A DNA stretch of 64,000 nt from Myxocyprinus asiaticus. Taxonomy: Eukaryota; Chordata; Actinopteri; Cypriniformes; Catostomidae. Both the position numbers and the translations under genes were made by a program. Positions 1 through 9,726 of the stretch are shown here, in pieces. The notes beneath the pieces were generated by a model. The model worked only from the letters and a program-made list of their open reading frames with translations. It had not been told where the DNA came from and searched no databases. The stretch lies in the NCBI RefSeq assembly GCF_019703515.2, contig NC_059356.1, forward strand, positions 23,069,197 through 23,133,196, written 5' to 3'. The number at the start of each line of letters is the position of its first letter. The first letter of the stretch is position 1.

Positions 1-308
1 GTTGAGAATTTTGTTGAGAGCATCCTGGTTGGCAGTGAAACAGGAGGCCTCTAGAGCAGGTTCTGAAGTCTGCAAAGTGCTTTACTGGACCTGGTGTTCC
101 TTCTGTCTTTGACACTTACATCAAGCAATGTTTGAAGACCCATGAAATCAAAGTGCTTTGGAGTTTTGTAGCTTTTAGTCCATGTCTATTAGCTTGGTTG
201 CCATCTGTATGCTAGCATACTCCTGAAAGTTGCCAAATAACCTTTTAGCACCCATACAAAAATCTAATATTCAGTATATGGCAATATACAGTATGTAAAA
301 CACATTTA
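1..308. other. Unassigned AT-rich DNA
   Basis: I see no open frame, RNA gene or recognisable repeat in this stretch, which ends at the first base of a Tc1-type terminal repeat. Confidence 0.5.
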
Positions 309-1270
309 CACTGGCAGCCAAAAGTTTGGAATAATGTACAGTTTTTGCTGTTTCGGAAGGAAATTGGTACTTTAATTTAATTCACCAAAGTGGCATTCAA
401 CTGATTACAAAGTATAGTAAGGACATTACTGATGTAAAAAACAGCACCATCACTATTTAAAAAAATAAAAATAAATAAATAATAATAATTTCTGATAAAA
501 TATAGACAGGCCCTATTTCCAGCAGCCATCACAACAACTTATCCTTGAGTAATCATGCTAAATTGATAATTTTGTACTAGAAAATCACTTGCCATTATAT
601 CAAACACAGTTGAAAGCTATTTGGTTCATTAAATGAAGCTTAACATTGTCTTTGTGTTTGTTTTTGAGTTGCCACAGTATGCAATAGACTGGCATGTCTT
701 AAGATCAATATTAGGTCAAAAATGGCACCAAAAAAAAAAAAAAAAAAAAAAAAAGCTTTCTCTATAAACTATAGAATGAAGGCTATACAATGCTTGAAAT
801 TGCCAAAAAAATGAAGATTTCATACAAAGGCGTACATTAAAGTCTTCAAAGACAAAGGACAACTGGCTCTAACAAGAACAGAAAGAGATGTGGAAGGCCA
901 GATGTACCAGATGTAACTAAACAAGAGGATAAGTACATCAGAGTCTCTAGTTTGAGAAATAGACGCCTCACATGTACTCAGCTGACAGCTTCATTGAATT
1001 CTACCTGCTCAACACCAGTTTCATGTACAACAGTAAAGAGAAGACTCAGGGGTGCAGGCCTTATGAAGAATTGCAAAGAAAAAGTGACTTTTGAAACAGA
1101 AAAAACAAAAAGAAAAGGTTAGAGTGGGCAAAGAAAAACAGACATTGAACAACAGATAGTTGGAAAAGAGTGTTATGGATCTTAAACCCATTGAGCTTTT
1201 GTGGGATCAGCTAGACTGTAAGGTGCATGAGAAATGCCTGACAAGCCACATCTATGGCAAGTGCTACATA
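309..1270 (+). mobile_element. Tc1/mariner-type element, family I, internally deleted and 3' truncated
   Basis: The left end is a Tc1-type terminal repeat (CACTGGCAGCCAAAAG) that is repeated in inverted form in the copy at 34345-35612. About 780-1080 encodes, with stops, the N-terminal helix-turn-helix half of a Tc1 transposase (LPKKMKISYK, then LRNRRLTCTQLTASLNSTC). About 1180-1250 jumps to the C-terminal end (LLWDQLDCKV in the sister copy). The catalytic DDE core between them is absent. The right terminal repeat is missing, and homology stops at 1270 where a TA microsatellite begins. A poly-A run sits at 731-754. It cannot encode an active transposase. Confidence 0.85.
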
Positions 1271-1655
1271 TATATATATACACATGTATATGAAATTTTT
1301 GTCCAACAAAATGCTTCTTAGAATGAGAATGTTCCTCTCCCTAAACCACCTGCCACTGAATAGCAATAGCAAGTGGCAAATACAATTTCCTCAATATATA
1401 TAAATACACAACCCATGATGTTAAATGCCTAGAATAGCAGAGCAAACAGCATACTTTCCTGTCTTATGCTCATACTGGTTAGGCTACTTTGTATTTAAAG
1501 CTCTCTCATACAAGTAAATGAGATTTCCATGTTGCACGTGGTCTTGGATCAACATCCTTGATATCGTTTTTACATGAGTGGCCGATAAGATCCTCGTTAC
1601 AACAGTGGATATGACCCACCCCAACTTTCAGTTTCAAAAGGAAATATGCCATACT
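1271..1655. other. TA microsatellite and unassigned DNA
   Basis: A short TA repeat (about 1268-1281) is followed by AT-rich DNA without a recognisable gene or repeat. Confidence 0.4.
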
Positions 1656-1669
1656 GGGTTATGAACGTA

Positions 1670-1860
1670 CCTTGGTTCCCTGAGAGGGAACAAGACATTG
1701 CGTAATGATGCAGTTGGGACGACATCAGTGGTCATGTGGTCTGAACCCTGTATACAATCATGCCAATGTATTGGCTGATGGCACTAAGTGACACCCATAG
1801 GGAGCCATGTCATGAGCTCCATATAGGTGAACGCTTGGCACCAACTCACCAGATTTTCTG
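1670..1860 (-). repeat. DIRS A terminal inverted repeat (3' side of the element)
   Basis: This block matches the reverse complement of about 9430-9640 over about 170 bp with scattered substitutions. The same order of landmarks is seen on both sides: the GCGTAATGATGCA block, a GTATACAAT block, a GGCTGATG block and CCCATAGGGAGCCA. Confidence 0.8.
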
Positions 1861-1924
1861 CAACAGGAACGAGACTATGCAACTAGAGAGTATGGCCAAC
1901 TATGCAATGTCTCTTTCCCTCTCA

Positions 1925-1990
1925 GTAATGGAGACATTCCCTTTCAAGGAGACATTGACGTTGCGTAATGATGCAATTGGGACCAGGTAT
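1925..1990 (-). repeat. DIRS A internal complementary region
   Basis: A second copy of the element's outermost end lies inside the 3' region: TCCCTTTCAAGGAGACAT followed by the GACGTTGCGTAATGATGCA block and TTGGGAC. It is the reverse complement of the extreme end at 9580-9625. DIRS elements carry such an internal complementary region, which is thought to template circular intermediates. Confidence 0.65.
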
Positions 1991-1999
1991 TCTCATGCA

Positions 2000-2900
2000 A
2001 TGCCTCTCTAAGCTCAACAAAAGTATGCAGAGAGGACCATCCTGTCACCATACAAATGTCTTCCAAGGACGCACCTCTAGCCAATGCCCATGAGGACGCC
2101 ATGCTCCTCATAGAATCGGTTCAAATACCCATAGGCGAAGGCAAACCATGCACCTCTAAAGCACTCAAGATTGCATCCACAATCCAATAAGACAGCCTCT
2201 GCTTGGACACCAAAACACCCCTGTTGCAGCCACCAAAGCACACAAACAACTACTCTGACTTACATCGTTGGCTAGTACGGTTAACATAAACCTGCAGAGC
2301 CTATACTGGGCATAACATATGTAGCCTTTTATGCTCTTCCGACTCAAAGGGAGGAGAAGAAAAGCACTGCAAATTAACAATCTGCGAGCAAAAGGACGTA
2401 GAGATAACTTTAGGCAAATAGCCCAAACGAGGTCTCAGTACGACCTTAGATAACCCTGGAGCAAATCCCATACACAATGGATTGATCAACAGGGCATGCA
2501 AATCACCAACCCTCTTAAACGATGCCACTGCTAAAAACAGGGCCATTTTAAGAGTCAGAAATTTATCAGATACTGATGTTAAAGGCTTGAACGGAGCAGC
2601 CAAGAGCGACTCTAACACCACAGATAAATCCCATAAAGAGACATGAGTAGGAAGAAAAGGTCTAAGCCTGCACGCTCCATGCATAAAACGAGAGACAAGA
2701 GAATGTCTTTCAATAGAAACTCCATTCACCAGTGCATGTTCAGCTGCAGTAGTGGCCACGAAAACTTTAAGCATTGCTGGGGTAACCCTGGCCCCAAAAC
2801 AGTCCTGCAAAAAAAAAAAAAAAAAACAGTACTGAACCAACTGGGCAGTGGACCTCACTTCGCGCAGCATACCAAGAAGTGAAATATGCCATTTAAACAT
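2000..2900 (-). pseudogene. DIRS A tyrosine recombinase, decayed
   Basis: Read on the minus strand, 2900-2301 contains a recombinase-like core with the first catalytic arginine box (SFKRVGDLHAL), followed by VVLRPRLGYLPKV and QIVNLQ, the same blocks as in DIRS B (TSIKRVGDL, VILRPRPGYVPKV, QVVNLQ). The C-terminal box is still readable near 2130-2010 (SMASSWALARGASLEDIC). There the expected His-x-x-Arg reads Asp-Ser-Met-Arg, and no tyrosine sits at the catalytic position after HTFV. Stops separate the pieces. In DIRS elements this enzyme integrates the circular cDNA without target duplication; this copy should be inactive. Confidence 0.8.
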
Positions 2901-2904
2901 AAAT

Positions 2905-3412
2905 AATATTCTCGCTGACGGAGCTCAAGCATTTAAGCAGGGAGAACATGTCCCACTTGAACATTGCTAGACATTGGCATAATGACAGAACGTGAGCTGG
3001 AGACAGGCACGTCTGTATTGTTGTGAATCTAGCTCCACCCCTTGAAACAGATTCTGTTGCCTCAGCAACAAGATGCTCTTGTCTAGATTGACTTGCAGCC
3101 CTAGAATTCTTAAATGACTGAGAACAACATCTTGATGTTGGACAACCAAACTCTCTGAGTGAGCTAACACCAACCAATCATCAAGATAATTCAAAATGTG
3201 GACGCCTTAAAGCTTCAAAGCGTCAGTGCTGTATCCATGCATTTTGTGAGCGTACGAGGTGCTAATAACACAAGTCCAAAAAGGACACAAAATTGGTACG
3301 CTTTACCCCCAAAAGCGAACCTGAGAAAACGCAAGTGTCTTGGTGTAATTTGAATGTGGAAATAAGTATTCTTCAAATTTGTTGTCAGAAACCAGTCCTC
3401 CGCCTGCACTTA
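2905..3412 (-). pseudogene. DIRS A reverse transcriptase fragment
   Basis: Minus strand 3409-3215 encodes an RT palm segment (KNTYFHIQITPRHLRFLRFA, then FGGKAYQF). After a frameshift, 3194-2967 gives the catalytic motif region NYLDDWLVLAHS and the following GLQVNLDKSILL. The corresponding blocks in DIRS C are KDAYFHVSI and NYLDDWLILAHS. The sequence then breaks off with no RNase H before the recombinase begins, so an internal deletion removed the 3' part of RT and all RNase H. Confidence 0.85.
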
Positions 3413-3744
3413 ATAAAGCATAAAACAAACAAACAAATAAACAAACACATTCTCTCTCATTCGGATTACCCAATTCAGAATGCCTTGTAACTGCTGCCAA
3501 GCCGTCAGACAGACATGAAGAGGAATTAATGCATGATTCTATATTGCAGCGCAACAAGTAACCACTAGATGGCACTCTTGGTTTACTTTTGGCGGCTGCC
3601 TTGCAATCAGCAGCACAGAGGAGGAAAGCTCTTGCACCTTAATCATTGTGGCTGATTAAATGTGATTGAACAATGTTTTACCTTTATTGTATTAAGGTAT
3701 ATTGACTGTTGTCCTGAAGTGTGCTTAAAGCAGAAACGTTTACA
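3413..3744. other. Unassigned segment between DIRS A RT and the Gypsy 5' LTR
   Basis: This holds an A/C-rich tract (3421-3450) and no coding or repeat signature that I recognise. It may be divergent DIRS A sequence or the outer part of the LTR. Confidence 0.35.
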
Positions 3745-4261
3745 GAAAAAATATCTTTCCTGGTGTTTTGAGTGGGAAAGAGTGTATGAACATTAGGGAT
3801 TTTTTTTAACAAGCAGGTTGCCACAACAGCCCCAACATTCATTATATGGGGACAGTATGTGACATTTATGCAAGTGTAATTTGTGAACACCTGTGCTTAT
3901 TCTACATCGGATTCTGTTATGCCTGTCCTGAGACACTTGGCCATGGGGACAGAGGCCGAATTCGATCAGACAATTAAAAAAAGGGGCCACTTTGAATGTG
4001 TTTACAGCAGAGGATCTCACCTGAGATGAATTGCTGATAATTGTGATTTCTATGTTCACAGTGACTGGCGGGGAGATAAAAGGCAGCCCAAAACCCCAGA
4101 GAGGGGGAGGGAGAGCCGAGCCTGCATGTGCATGTGTCCGTGCAGCCCGCAGTGTCGAGTGTGACATTTTTCTGTAATTGTAAAAATAAAATACCTTTTG
4201 AGTTGGATCCATCACCTCCTAGCTTCCTACTTTTCCTCCTCCACAAACAAAACTTTTTACA
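3745..4261 (+). repeat. 5' LTR of the Gmr1-like element
   Basis: About 3813-4015 matches three blocks downstream (8310-8510, 8590-8735 and partly 8736-8785). The 3' end is fixed by TTTTTACA immediately before the primer-binding site. Inside are a TATA-like GATAAAAG (4075-4082) and an AATAAA polyadenylation signal (4185-4190), the usual U3-R-U5 order. The left edge is uncertain because the first 60 bp have diverged. Confidence 0.75.
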
Positions 4262-4277
4262 TTGGTGCCGAAACCCA
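4262..4277 (+). other. Primer-binding site
   Basis: TTGGTGCCGAAACCC directly follows the LTR end. This sequence type is the tRNA-complementary primer site of many fish Ty3/Gypsy elements. Which tRNA is used cannot be settled here. Confidence 0.75.
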
Positions 4278-4303
4278 GGATTTAGAGCAAGAGGATACAC
4301 TGT

Positions 4304-5307
4304 CATGGAGTCGTTGCCACTGGAAGATGTCTTCCGGTCCCTCACCAGCATCCACCAAGGCCAACACCAGGCCCTCATGGAAAGCAGCAGCAGCACTTTG
4401 AGGTGCTCCTTCAAGCCCAGGAAGAAAATCGGCGGGTGCTGCGGAGCTTTGTTTCCAAGGAAGGGGTGGCCACCGTGACCCTGGCAGAAGTGCACCCCCA
4501 CGTGATGACCCAGAAGCATATCTGGAGCTCTTTGAGCATACCACTGAAGTGGCCACAGGGCCAATGGGCAGTGCATCTGCTACCACTGCTGACTGGAGAA
4601 GCCCAGATCACGGCGCAACAGCTTCCGGTCACCGGACTACTCAATGCTGAAGAAGACCATCTTGCAACGGGTCGGTCGTAGCCCAGAAGAACATTGCCAG
4701 TGCTTCCACTCCTCAATGCTGAGTAGGGTCGGCCACCCATTTGCCTTCGCACAGCAGCTCTGTGACGCCTGCCGCCAGTGGGTGCTGGCCAAGAAGGATA
4801 GTTATGCCGATGATGTCGTCAACTTGGTGGTGCTGGAGCAGTTTGTCTCCCGGTTGCCGAAGGGGATGGCCGAGTGGGTCCAGTGCCACCGACCGGTGTT
4901 GCTGGATGAAGTGGTCCAGCTGGCGGAGGACCATCTGGCAGCATATCTGGCAGCAAAGGCCCCCTGCCTTTCCTTCCACTAATGTCACCTCCCCTGTTCT
5001 CTCCCCCCCCTCCTTATGTCCTGTTCCGTTTCCCTGGAAATGGGGAAACATTCCCCTAAGACCGGCCTCACAGGGTTGGGGGTCTACTGCTCCACCTAAC
5101 CCTATATCTCTCCACTCTTCATCCCAGGTGAAGGAGCTCGTTGCCATGAGTGTAGGCGGGAGGCTTGGGCCGGTCTGCTGGAGTTGCGGGGAGCCGGGTC
5201 ATGGCCGCGAGCAGTGCCCGGTAATGGAGGTGGGGGCCTTGATCCAGGTCCCTGACACAGACCACCTCCAATCGAGCAGGGACGTACCAAATACCCGTGA
5301 GTATTGA
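4304..5307 (+). pseudogene. Gmr1-like gag with SCAN-like capsid and CCHC zinc knuckle, frameshifted
   Basis: Translation begins MESLPLEDVFRSLTSIHQGQ at 4304, 43 bp after the LTR. At least two frameshifts split the frame (near 4395 and 4640). The middle part, about 4735-4960, is a capsid segment resembling the SCAN fold: FAFAQQLCDACRQWV, then LVVLEQFVSRLPKGM, WVQCHRP and AEDHLAAYLA. The C-terminal part has one zinc knuckle, CWSCGEPGHGREQC (C-x2-C-x4-H-x4-C), near 5178-5219. Gag would package element RNA. The vertebrate SCAN domain has been proposed in the literature to descend from Gmr1-type gag, which fits this match. Confidence 0.75.
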
Positions 5308-5530
5308 GGGGGGTACATACCAAGCCTTGGTGGATTCCGGTTGTAATCAAACCTCCATCCATCAATGCTTGGTTCAAAACGGGGCACTGGATTCAGATAA
5401 TCGGGTAAAAGTGAGCTGTGTGCACGGGGATATTGAAGACTATCCTGTAGCAACTATCACTGTAATATTCAGGGAACCTCTATCCACTAATTTGAGAACC
5501 AATTGGCTGGCTTTTCGCTCATTATTGTAG
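5280..5530 (+). pseudogene. Gmr1-like aspartic protease remnant
   Basis: After the zinc knuckle an open stretch from about 5297 carries the retropepsin active-site motif in ALVDSGCNQTSIHQCLV, with D-S-G in place of the more common D-T-G. The frame closes at 5530, and the link to the integrase (5531-5729) contains stops. Its expected role is processing of the element polyprotein. The order gag-protease-integrase is maintained. Confidence 0.7.
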
Positions 5531-5729
5531 GGGCTGTGTGTGAATGGGTTCTGAGAGAAAGTGAATCAGCATGGGATGTGTGACTGTGGAGGCATGACCT
5601 GAGTCGTCTGCGGCTGCTCTGCGTCAGACTGATGCTGGGGAAGGGGAGGTATTCCTTAGGGAATTCCCGGCAGGGGATTTCCTGCTAGAGCAATTGTGAG
5701 ACGAAGCCCTGCGACACGCCATTGACCAA

Positions 5730-6932
5730 GTGATTGTGATTGATGGTCAACTGCTCCAACCGGGCATCGCACTCTCATATCCATACTTTTCAATTACAAA
5801 AGATCAGTTATATAGAGTGACACAGGACACTTTGACAAATGAAAATACAACCCAGTTGTTGGTACCAAAGAGCCGTTGGGAAATGTTATTCCAGGAAGCT
5901 CATCATAATCCAATGGCAGGTTACTTGGGACAGGGGAAAACACTAAGCCGTCTCATGGCCCATTTTTATTGGCCGGGCATTCACGGGGATGTTCACCGGT
6001 GGTGTGCGGCATGCCATGAATGTCAGCTGGTGAATCCGCCGGCCACTCCAAAAGCGCTGTTGTGCCCCCTTCCATTGATCGAGGTTCCTTTTGAGCAAAT
6101 TGGCATGGACCCCGTCGGGCCATTAGAACGGACCGCACGCGGACATCACTTTGTGTTAGTCCTAATGGATTATGCTACGCAGTGCCGCCACGCAACATCT
6201 CAGCACGTAGTACCCATGTGTATTATCTTCAAAATTATCTTCCGAGTGGGGATTCCGAAAGAAATCCTCACTAATCAGGGCACAGCTTTTATGTCACGTA
6301 CACTACACAAGCTGTACAAATAATTGGGTATTAAATCGATTCGGACAAGTGTGTACCATCCCTAAATGGATGGCTTGGTCTAATGATTTAATAAGACCTT
6401 AAAGACTATGATTTGTAAATTTGTGCATGAAGATGCTCGGTACTGGGATAAGTGGCTTGAACCTCTGTTATCTGCATTGCGAGAAGTCCCGCAGGCCTCC
6501 ACGGGGTATTCCCCATTTGAATTGTTACATGGGCATAAGCCCCATGGCATGTTAGACGTCATGAAGGAAAATTGGGAGGAGGGACCTTCACAGAGCAAAA
6601 ATGAAATTCAATGCATTCTTGACCTGAGAGCAAAACTCCACACATTGGGGTGACTATCACAGGAGAATTTGCTACAGGTGCAAGAATGTCAGTCCTGGCT
6701 GTATAACAGGGGAGCTCGGCTATGGGAGTTTGCACAGGGAGATAAAGTACTTGTATTACTTCCCACATCAAGCTCAAAATTACTCGTGAAGTGGCAAGGG
6801 CCCTTGGAGGTCACACGGCGAGTTCAGGATGTCGATTATGAGGTAGTGTGTACGGATAGGGGCGGGGCATGTCAGATTTACCATCTCAACCTACTAAACT
6901 ATGGAGAGAGATGGTACCCATTTCCTTGGTGA
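5730..6932 (+). pseudogene. Gmr1-like integrase, inactivated
   Basis: The N-terminal HHCC zinc domain is visible (AHHNPMAGYLGQG, later CAACHEC), then the catalytic core (GMDPVGPLE, VLVLMDYATQ, GIPKEILTNQGTAF). The second catalytic aspartate of the D,D-35-E triad, expected in the ILTNQGT block, is Asn. The segment that should hold the glutamate (about 6355-6400) has three stop codons. The frame resumes as YSPFELLHGHKPHG, and a C-terminal GPY/F-like domain follows (LLVKWQGPLEVTRRV, 6775-6830). At least two frameshifts are present. The gene lies upstream of RT, which is the feature that classifies the element. Confidence 0.8.
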
Positions 6933-6939
6933 TGGTAGT

Positions 6940-8242
6940 TCCAGAGAGGGAGGAGTTCAGACCAGAGGTGAATCTAAATGCCAATCACTTCACCCCGGTC
7001 CCTTGTGGAGACCACCTCTTGCTGTCACAATGTACGGAGGTTGCCAGGTTGCAAAAGAATTTCTCTGATGTACTTTCGCCTCTTATTGACCTCACTAATC
7101 TCACAAAACACCACATCAAGACAACCCCTGGGTAGTGGTACGTAGTCGTCCATACCGCTTACCTGAACACAAGAAACAGGTGGTATGGGAAGAATTAAAG
7201 GCCATGCTCGATATGGGGTTAATATAAGAATCCCACAGTGATTGGGCCAGCCCGGTGGTTCCGGTACTGTGTGGATTATAGAAAAGTTAATGTGGTGTCT
7301 AAATTTTATGCTTATCCAATGCCTCGTATTGACGAACTGCTAGATCAGTTGGCCACGGCTTGCTTTTATTCAACACTGGATTTGACAAAGGGATATTAGC
7401 AGATCCCCTTAATACCAATATCCCGTGAAAAAACAGCCTTCTCCACACCATTTGGGTTACACCAATCTGTGACCCTTCCATTTGGTTTGTTTGGGGCCCC
7501 GGCTACGTTTCAGTATCTGATGGACAGGATCCTCAGACTGAACGCTGATATCATTATCTTTAGTAATGTTTGGCAGTGGCAGATGCAGCATCGGAGGGCA
7601 GTTCTGAGGTCGCCGCGGCGAGCGGGGCTCACAGCAAACCCGAAGAAGTGCGCAACTGGACGGGTGGAGGTACAGTATTTGGGGTTCCACTTGGGTCATG
7701 GGCAAGTGTGGTCCCAAATTGATAAAACCACAACAATTGTGACATAACCAAGACCCAAGACCAAAACGGAGGTGAGACAGTTCCTGGGGCTGGCTGGCTA
7801 ATACAGAAGGTTTGTGCCTAATATTCGGATGTCACCAGCCCGCTGACTGATCTCACTAAAATGGGAGCTCCAGACCCAGTCCAGTGGACGGAGCCGTGCC
7901 AACAAGCATTCACGCAGGTAAAAGTTGCACTTTGTGGCGGGCCACTTCTGCATTCCCCTAACTTCTCTCACCTTTTGTTTTGCAGATGGACACATCTGAC
8001 AGGGGGCTGGGTGCTGTACTGTCCCAGGTGGTGGAGGGGGAGGAGCGCTGGTGCTATACATTAGTCGGAAGCTCTCTATGAGAAAGACTAAGTACAGCAC
8101 CATAGAGAAGGAGTGCTTGGCAATCAAGTGGGTGGTCCTCACTCTCCACTACTATTTGCTGTGATGGGCATTCACCCTCTGTTTGGACCATGCCTCATTC
8201 TAATGGCTCCACTGCATGAAGGATGCCAACGGCCGGATCACC
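6940..8242 (+). pseudogene. Gmr1-like reverse transcriptase and RNase H, inactivated
   Basis: The linker (6869-7135) leads into RT blocks: CVDYRKVNVVSKFYAYPMPR near 7270, LDLTKGY near 7380, LPFGLFGAPATFQYLMDRIL near 7470-7530, and DIIIFSN at about 7545-7565. The Tyr-x-Asp-Asp catalytic turn that should precede DIIIFSN is partly deleted. GLTANPKKCATGRVEVQYLG and EVRQFLGLAG follow. RNase H is recognisable by YSTIEKECLAIKWVV near 8090-8135. More than five stops and frameshifts are present. The gene ends directly against the 3' LTR, with no integrase after it. Confidence 0.8.
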
Positions 8243-8785
8243 TGTTACAATCTTCCCTAGCATAGAATGGGGAAGAATGTGCAAACATGGGAGGAATTGG
8301 GAGCAAGCAGGTTTGCCACAATGGTCATATCATTATTATGGGGGGAACAGCATGTGACGCTTATGAAAGTGTGATTTGTGAACACTGGAGCTTATTATAC
8401 ATTGAATTCCGCAATGCCTGTGCCAAGACCCTCAACAATGGGGACAGAGGCTGAATTCGATCAGACAAGTATAGAAAGGGGTCACTCTGAATGTATTTAC
8501 AGCAGAAGATGCCAGATAAACCATCTTCCCTAGCACAGAATTGGGAAGAATGTGCAAACATGGGAGGAATTGGGAGTAAGCCAGTTTGCACAATGGCCCC
8601 AGCATTTATTATGGTGGGAACAGCGTGTGAAATTATGAGAGTGTGATTTGTGAACACTCGTGCTTATTATATCTCGAATTCTGTTATGCTTGTCCCAAGA
8701 CCCTTGGCCATGGGGACAGAGGTCGAATTTGATTGAATCTTCCCTAGCATTAAAACAGGGAAGAATGTGTGAACATGGGGAAACA
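8243..8785 (+). repeat. 3' LTR with tandemly repeated 5' portions
   Basis: The LTR start TGTTACAATCTTCCCTAGC at 8243 follows the RNase H end. Three partial copies of the LTR front lie head to tail. Each begins AATCTTCCCTAGCA-: at 8249, about 8523 and about 8736, with unit lengths of about 275, 213 and 50 bp. The first two contain the block that matches the 5' LTR at 3813-4015. None reaches the U5 end found at 4261, so the real 3' end of the element is lost or rearranged. Confidence 0.7.
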
Positions 8786-9420
8786 AATTAACAGAGGCTG
8801 GATTGTCTTTCATTTTGATACCAATTGGCCTCCATATACAAATTATGACCCAATGGTTCCTTAAGCAGAAACTATAATCCATTCATACATAAATTATGAC
8901 ATGTTTGGTCCTCCATTCACAAACTCAATCACCCATACACGTTAAATCTCGAGTGTCCGATGTGTACTAAATGGCGGACTCGCATGAGAAGTAAGAACGT
9001 GACAGACGGAGAACCCAAAACACAACTCCTTAACAATGGAAAGACTGCAAAATCAGGGTGTGCAGAACTAACACATCTTAAAAGGAGCGAGGAGAGCGAA
9101 GTCCATACCGCCATTGAACAGGGACAGAGATAGCATTTGCGTCTCTTCTCCTGCCAAAGAAAAGACAACCATTTGAGTTTCACAGCCTCGCCATCTCCTG
9201 ATGGGACCCAGGGAGAACAGTAAAGTAGACATAGCACCCTGCGCGTCGGTCTATAATCACTCTATTGGGGGAACATTTTTTTTTTTTTTTGACCCTCTTA
9301 TGTCCCCAGGCCTGAGCAGGAACAGTGCTCCAAAAACAGGAGAGAAACTGCCTTATTCACATTTTGCGAACTCTCTCCTCGCTTCGGCGTGAGTCGCTAG
9401 TAACCGACATGGGCTTAGAC
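8786..9420 (-). pseudogene. DIRS A 5' leader and gag-region remnant
   Basis: The segment lies between the nested Gypsy element and the DIRS A left terminal repeat. The minus strand has a 102-codon open stretch (9237-8929) and no conserved motif that I can name. Its position matches the gag region of DIRS B. A poly-T run is at 9277-9290. Assignment rests on position alone. Confidence 0.4.
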
Positions 9421-9424
9421 AAAT

Positions 9425-9642
9425 TCGTGCACTGAAGTAAAGAAAATCTGGCGAAATGGCACCAAGCATGCGCCTATATAGAGCCCGTGACGTGGCTCCC
9501 TATGGGCGTCACTTAAGCATCATCAGCCAGTAAATTGGCGTAATTGTATACAGGTTTCAGAACATGTGACCACTGATGTAGTCCCAATTGCATCATTACG
9601 CAACGTCGATGTTTTTTGAAAGGGAACTGCACTCATCAAGCC
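9425..9642 (-). repeat. DIRS A terminal inverted repeat (5' side)
   Basis: It is the inverted partner of 1670-1860. On the minus strand it contains a TATATAG box (about 9474-9481) that could serve the element promoter, in the same relative place as the TATAAAA of DIRS B. Confidence 0.75.
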
Positions 9643-9726
9643 ATTTCATGGTGTCTTTCTGATGGCCATCAGCATCAAAAAGACAACTCCTACCTCTCCA
9701 AAGGATTCTCACTGCTCCCTAGGAGA

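Larger units (their letters stand above)
3745..8785 (+). mobile_element. Gmr1-like Ty3/Gypsy LTR retrotransposon (gag-PR-INT-RT-RH)
   Basis: In order along the plus strand are a 5' LTR, a primer-binding site right after it, gag with a CCHC knuckle, aspartic protease, integrase, then reverse transcriptase and RNase H, then an LTR that is partly duplicated. Integrase before RT is the Ty1/copia order. Among Ty3/Gypsy elements that order is established for the Gmr1-like group of fish and other deuterostomes. RT, RNase H and integrase residues are Ty3/Gypsy-like. Every gene has stops or frameshifts. The element lies inside DIRS A. Confidence 0.85.
1656..9645 (-). mobile_element. DIRS-type tyrosine-recombinase retrotransposon A, split by a nested Gypsy element
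   Basis: Inverted terminal repeats of roughly 170 bp (about 1680-1860 and the reverse complement of about 9430-9640) bracket the region. They share, for example, GCGTAATGATGCA and the AGTGGTCA block. Minus-strand order from high to low coordinates is a 5' leader/gag region (8786-9420), RT fragment (3412-2905) and tyrosine recombinase (2900-2000), which is the DIRS order. RNase H and much of RT are missing. The 3745-8785 segment is a separate Gypsy element inserted into it. The terminal repeats differ from those of DIRS B and C, so A is a different family. All frames are broken. Confidence 0.85.

Noticed and set aside
3793..4586. Long minus-strand open frames (140 and 200 codons) over the Gypsy 5' LTR and gag
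   Set aside because: They are antisense to the LTR, primer-binding site and gag and show no protein motif.
8249..8785. CRISPR-like repeat-spacer array
   Set aside because: The repeated blocks are long, unequal and homologous to the 5' LTR; they are partial LTR copies in a eukaryotic genome.
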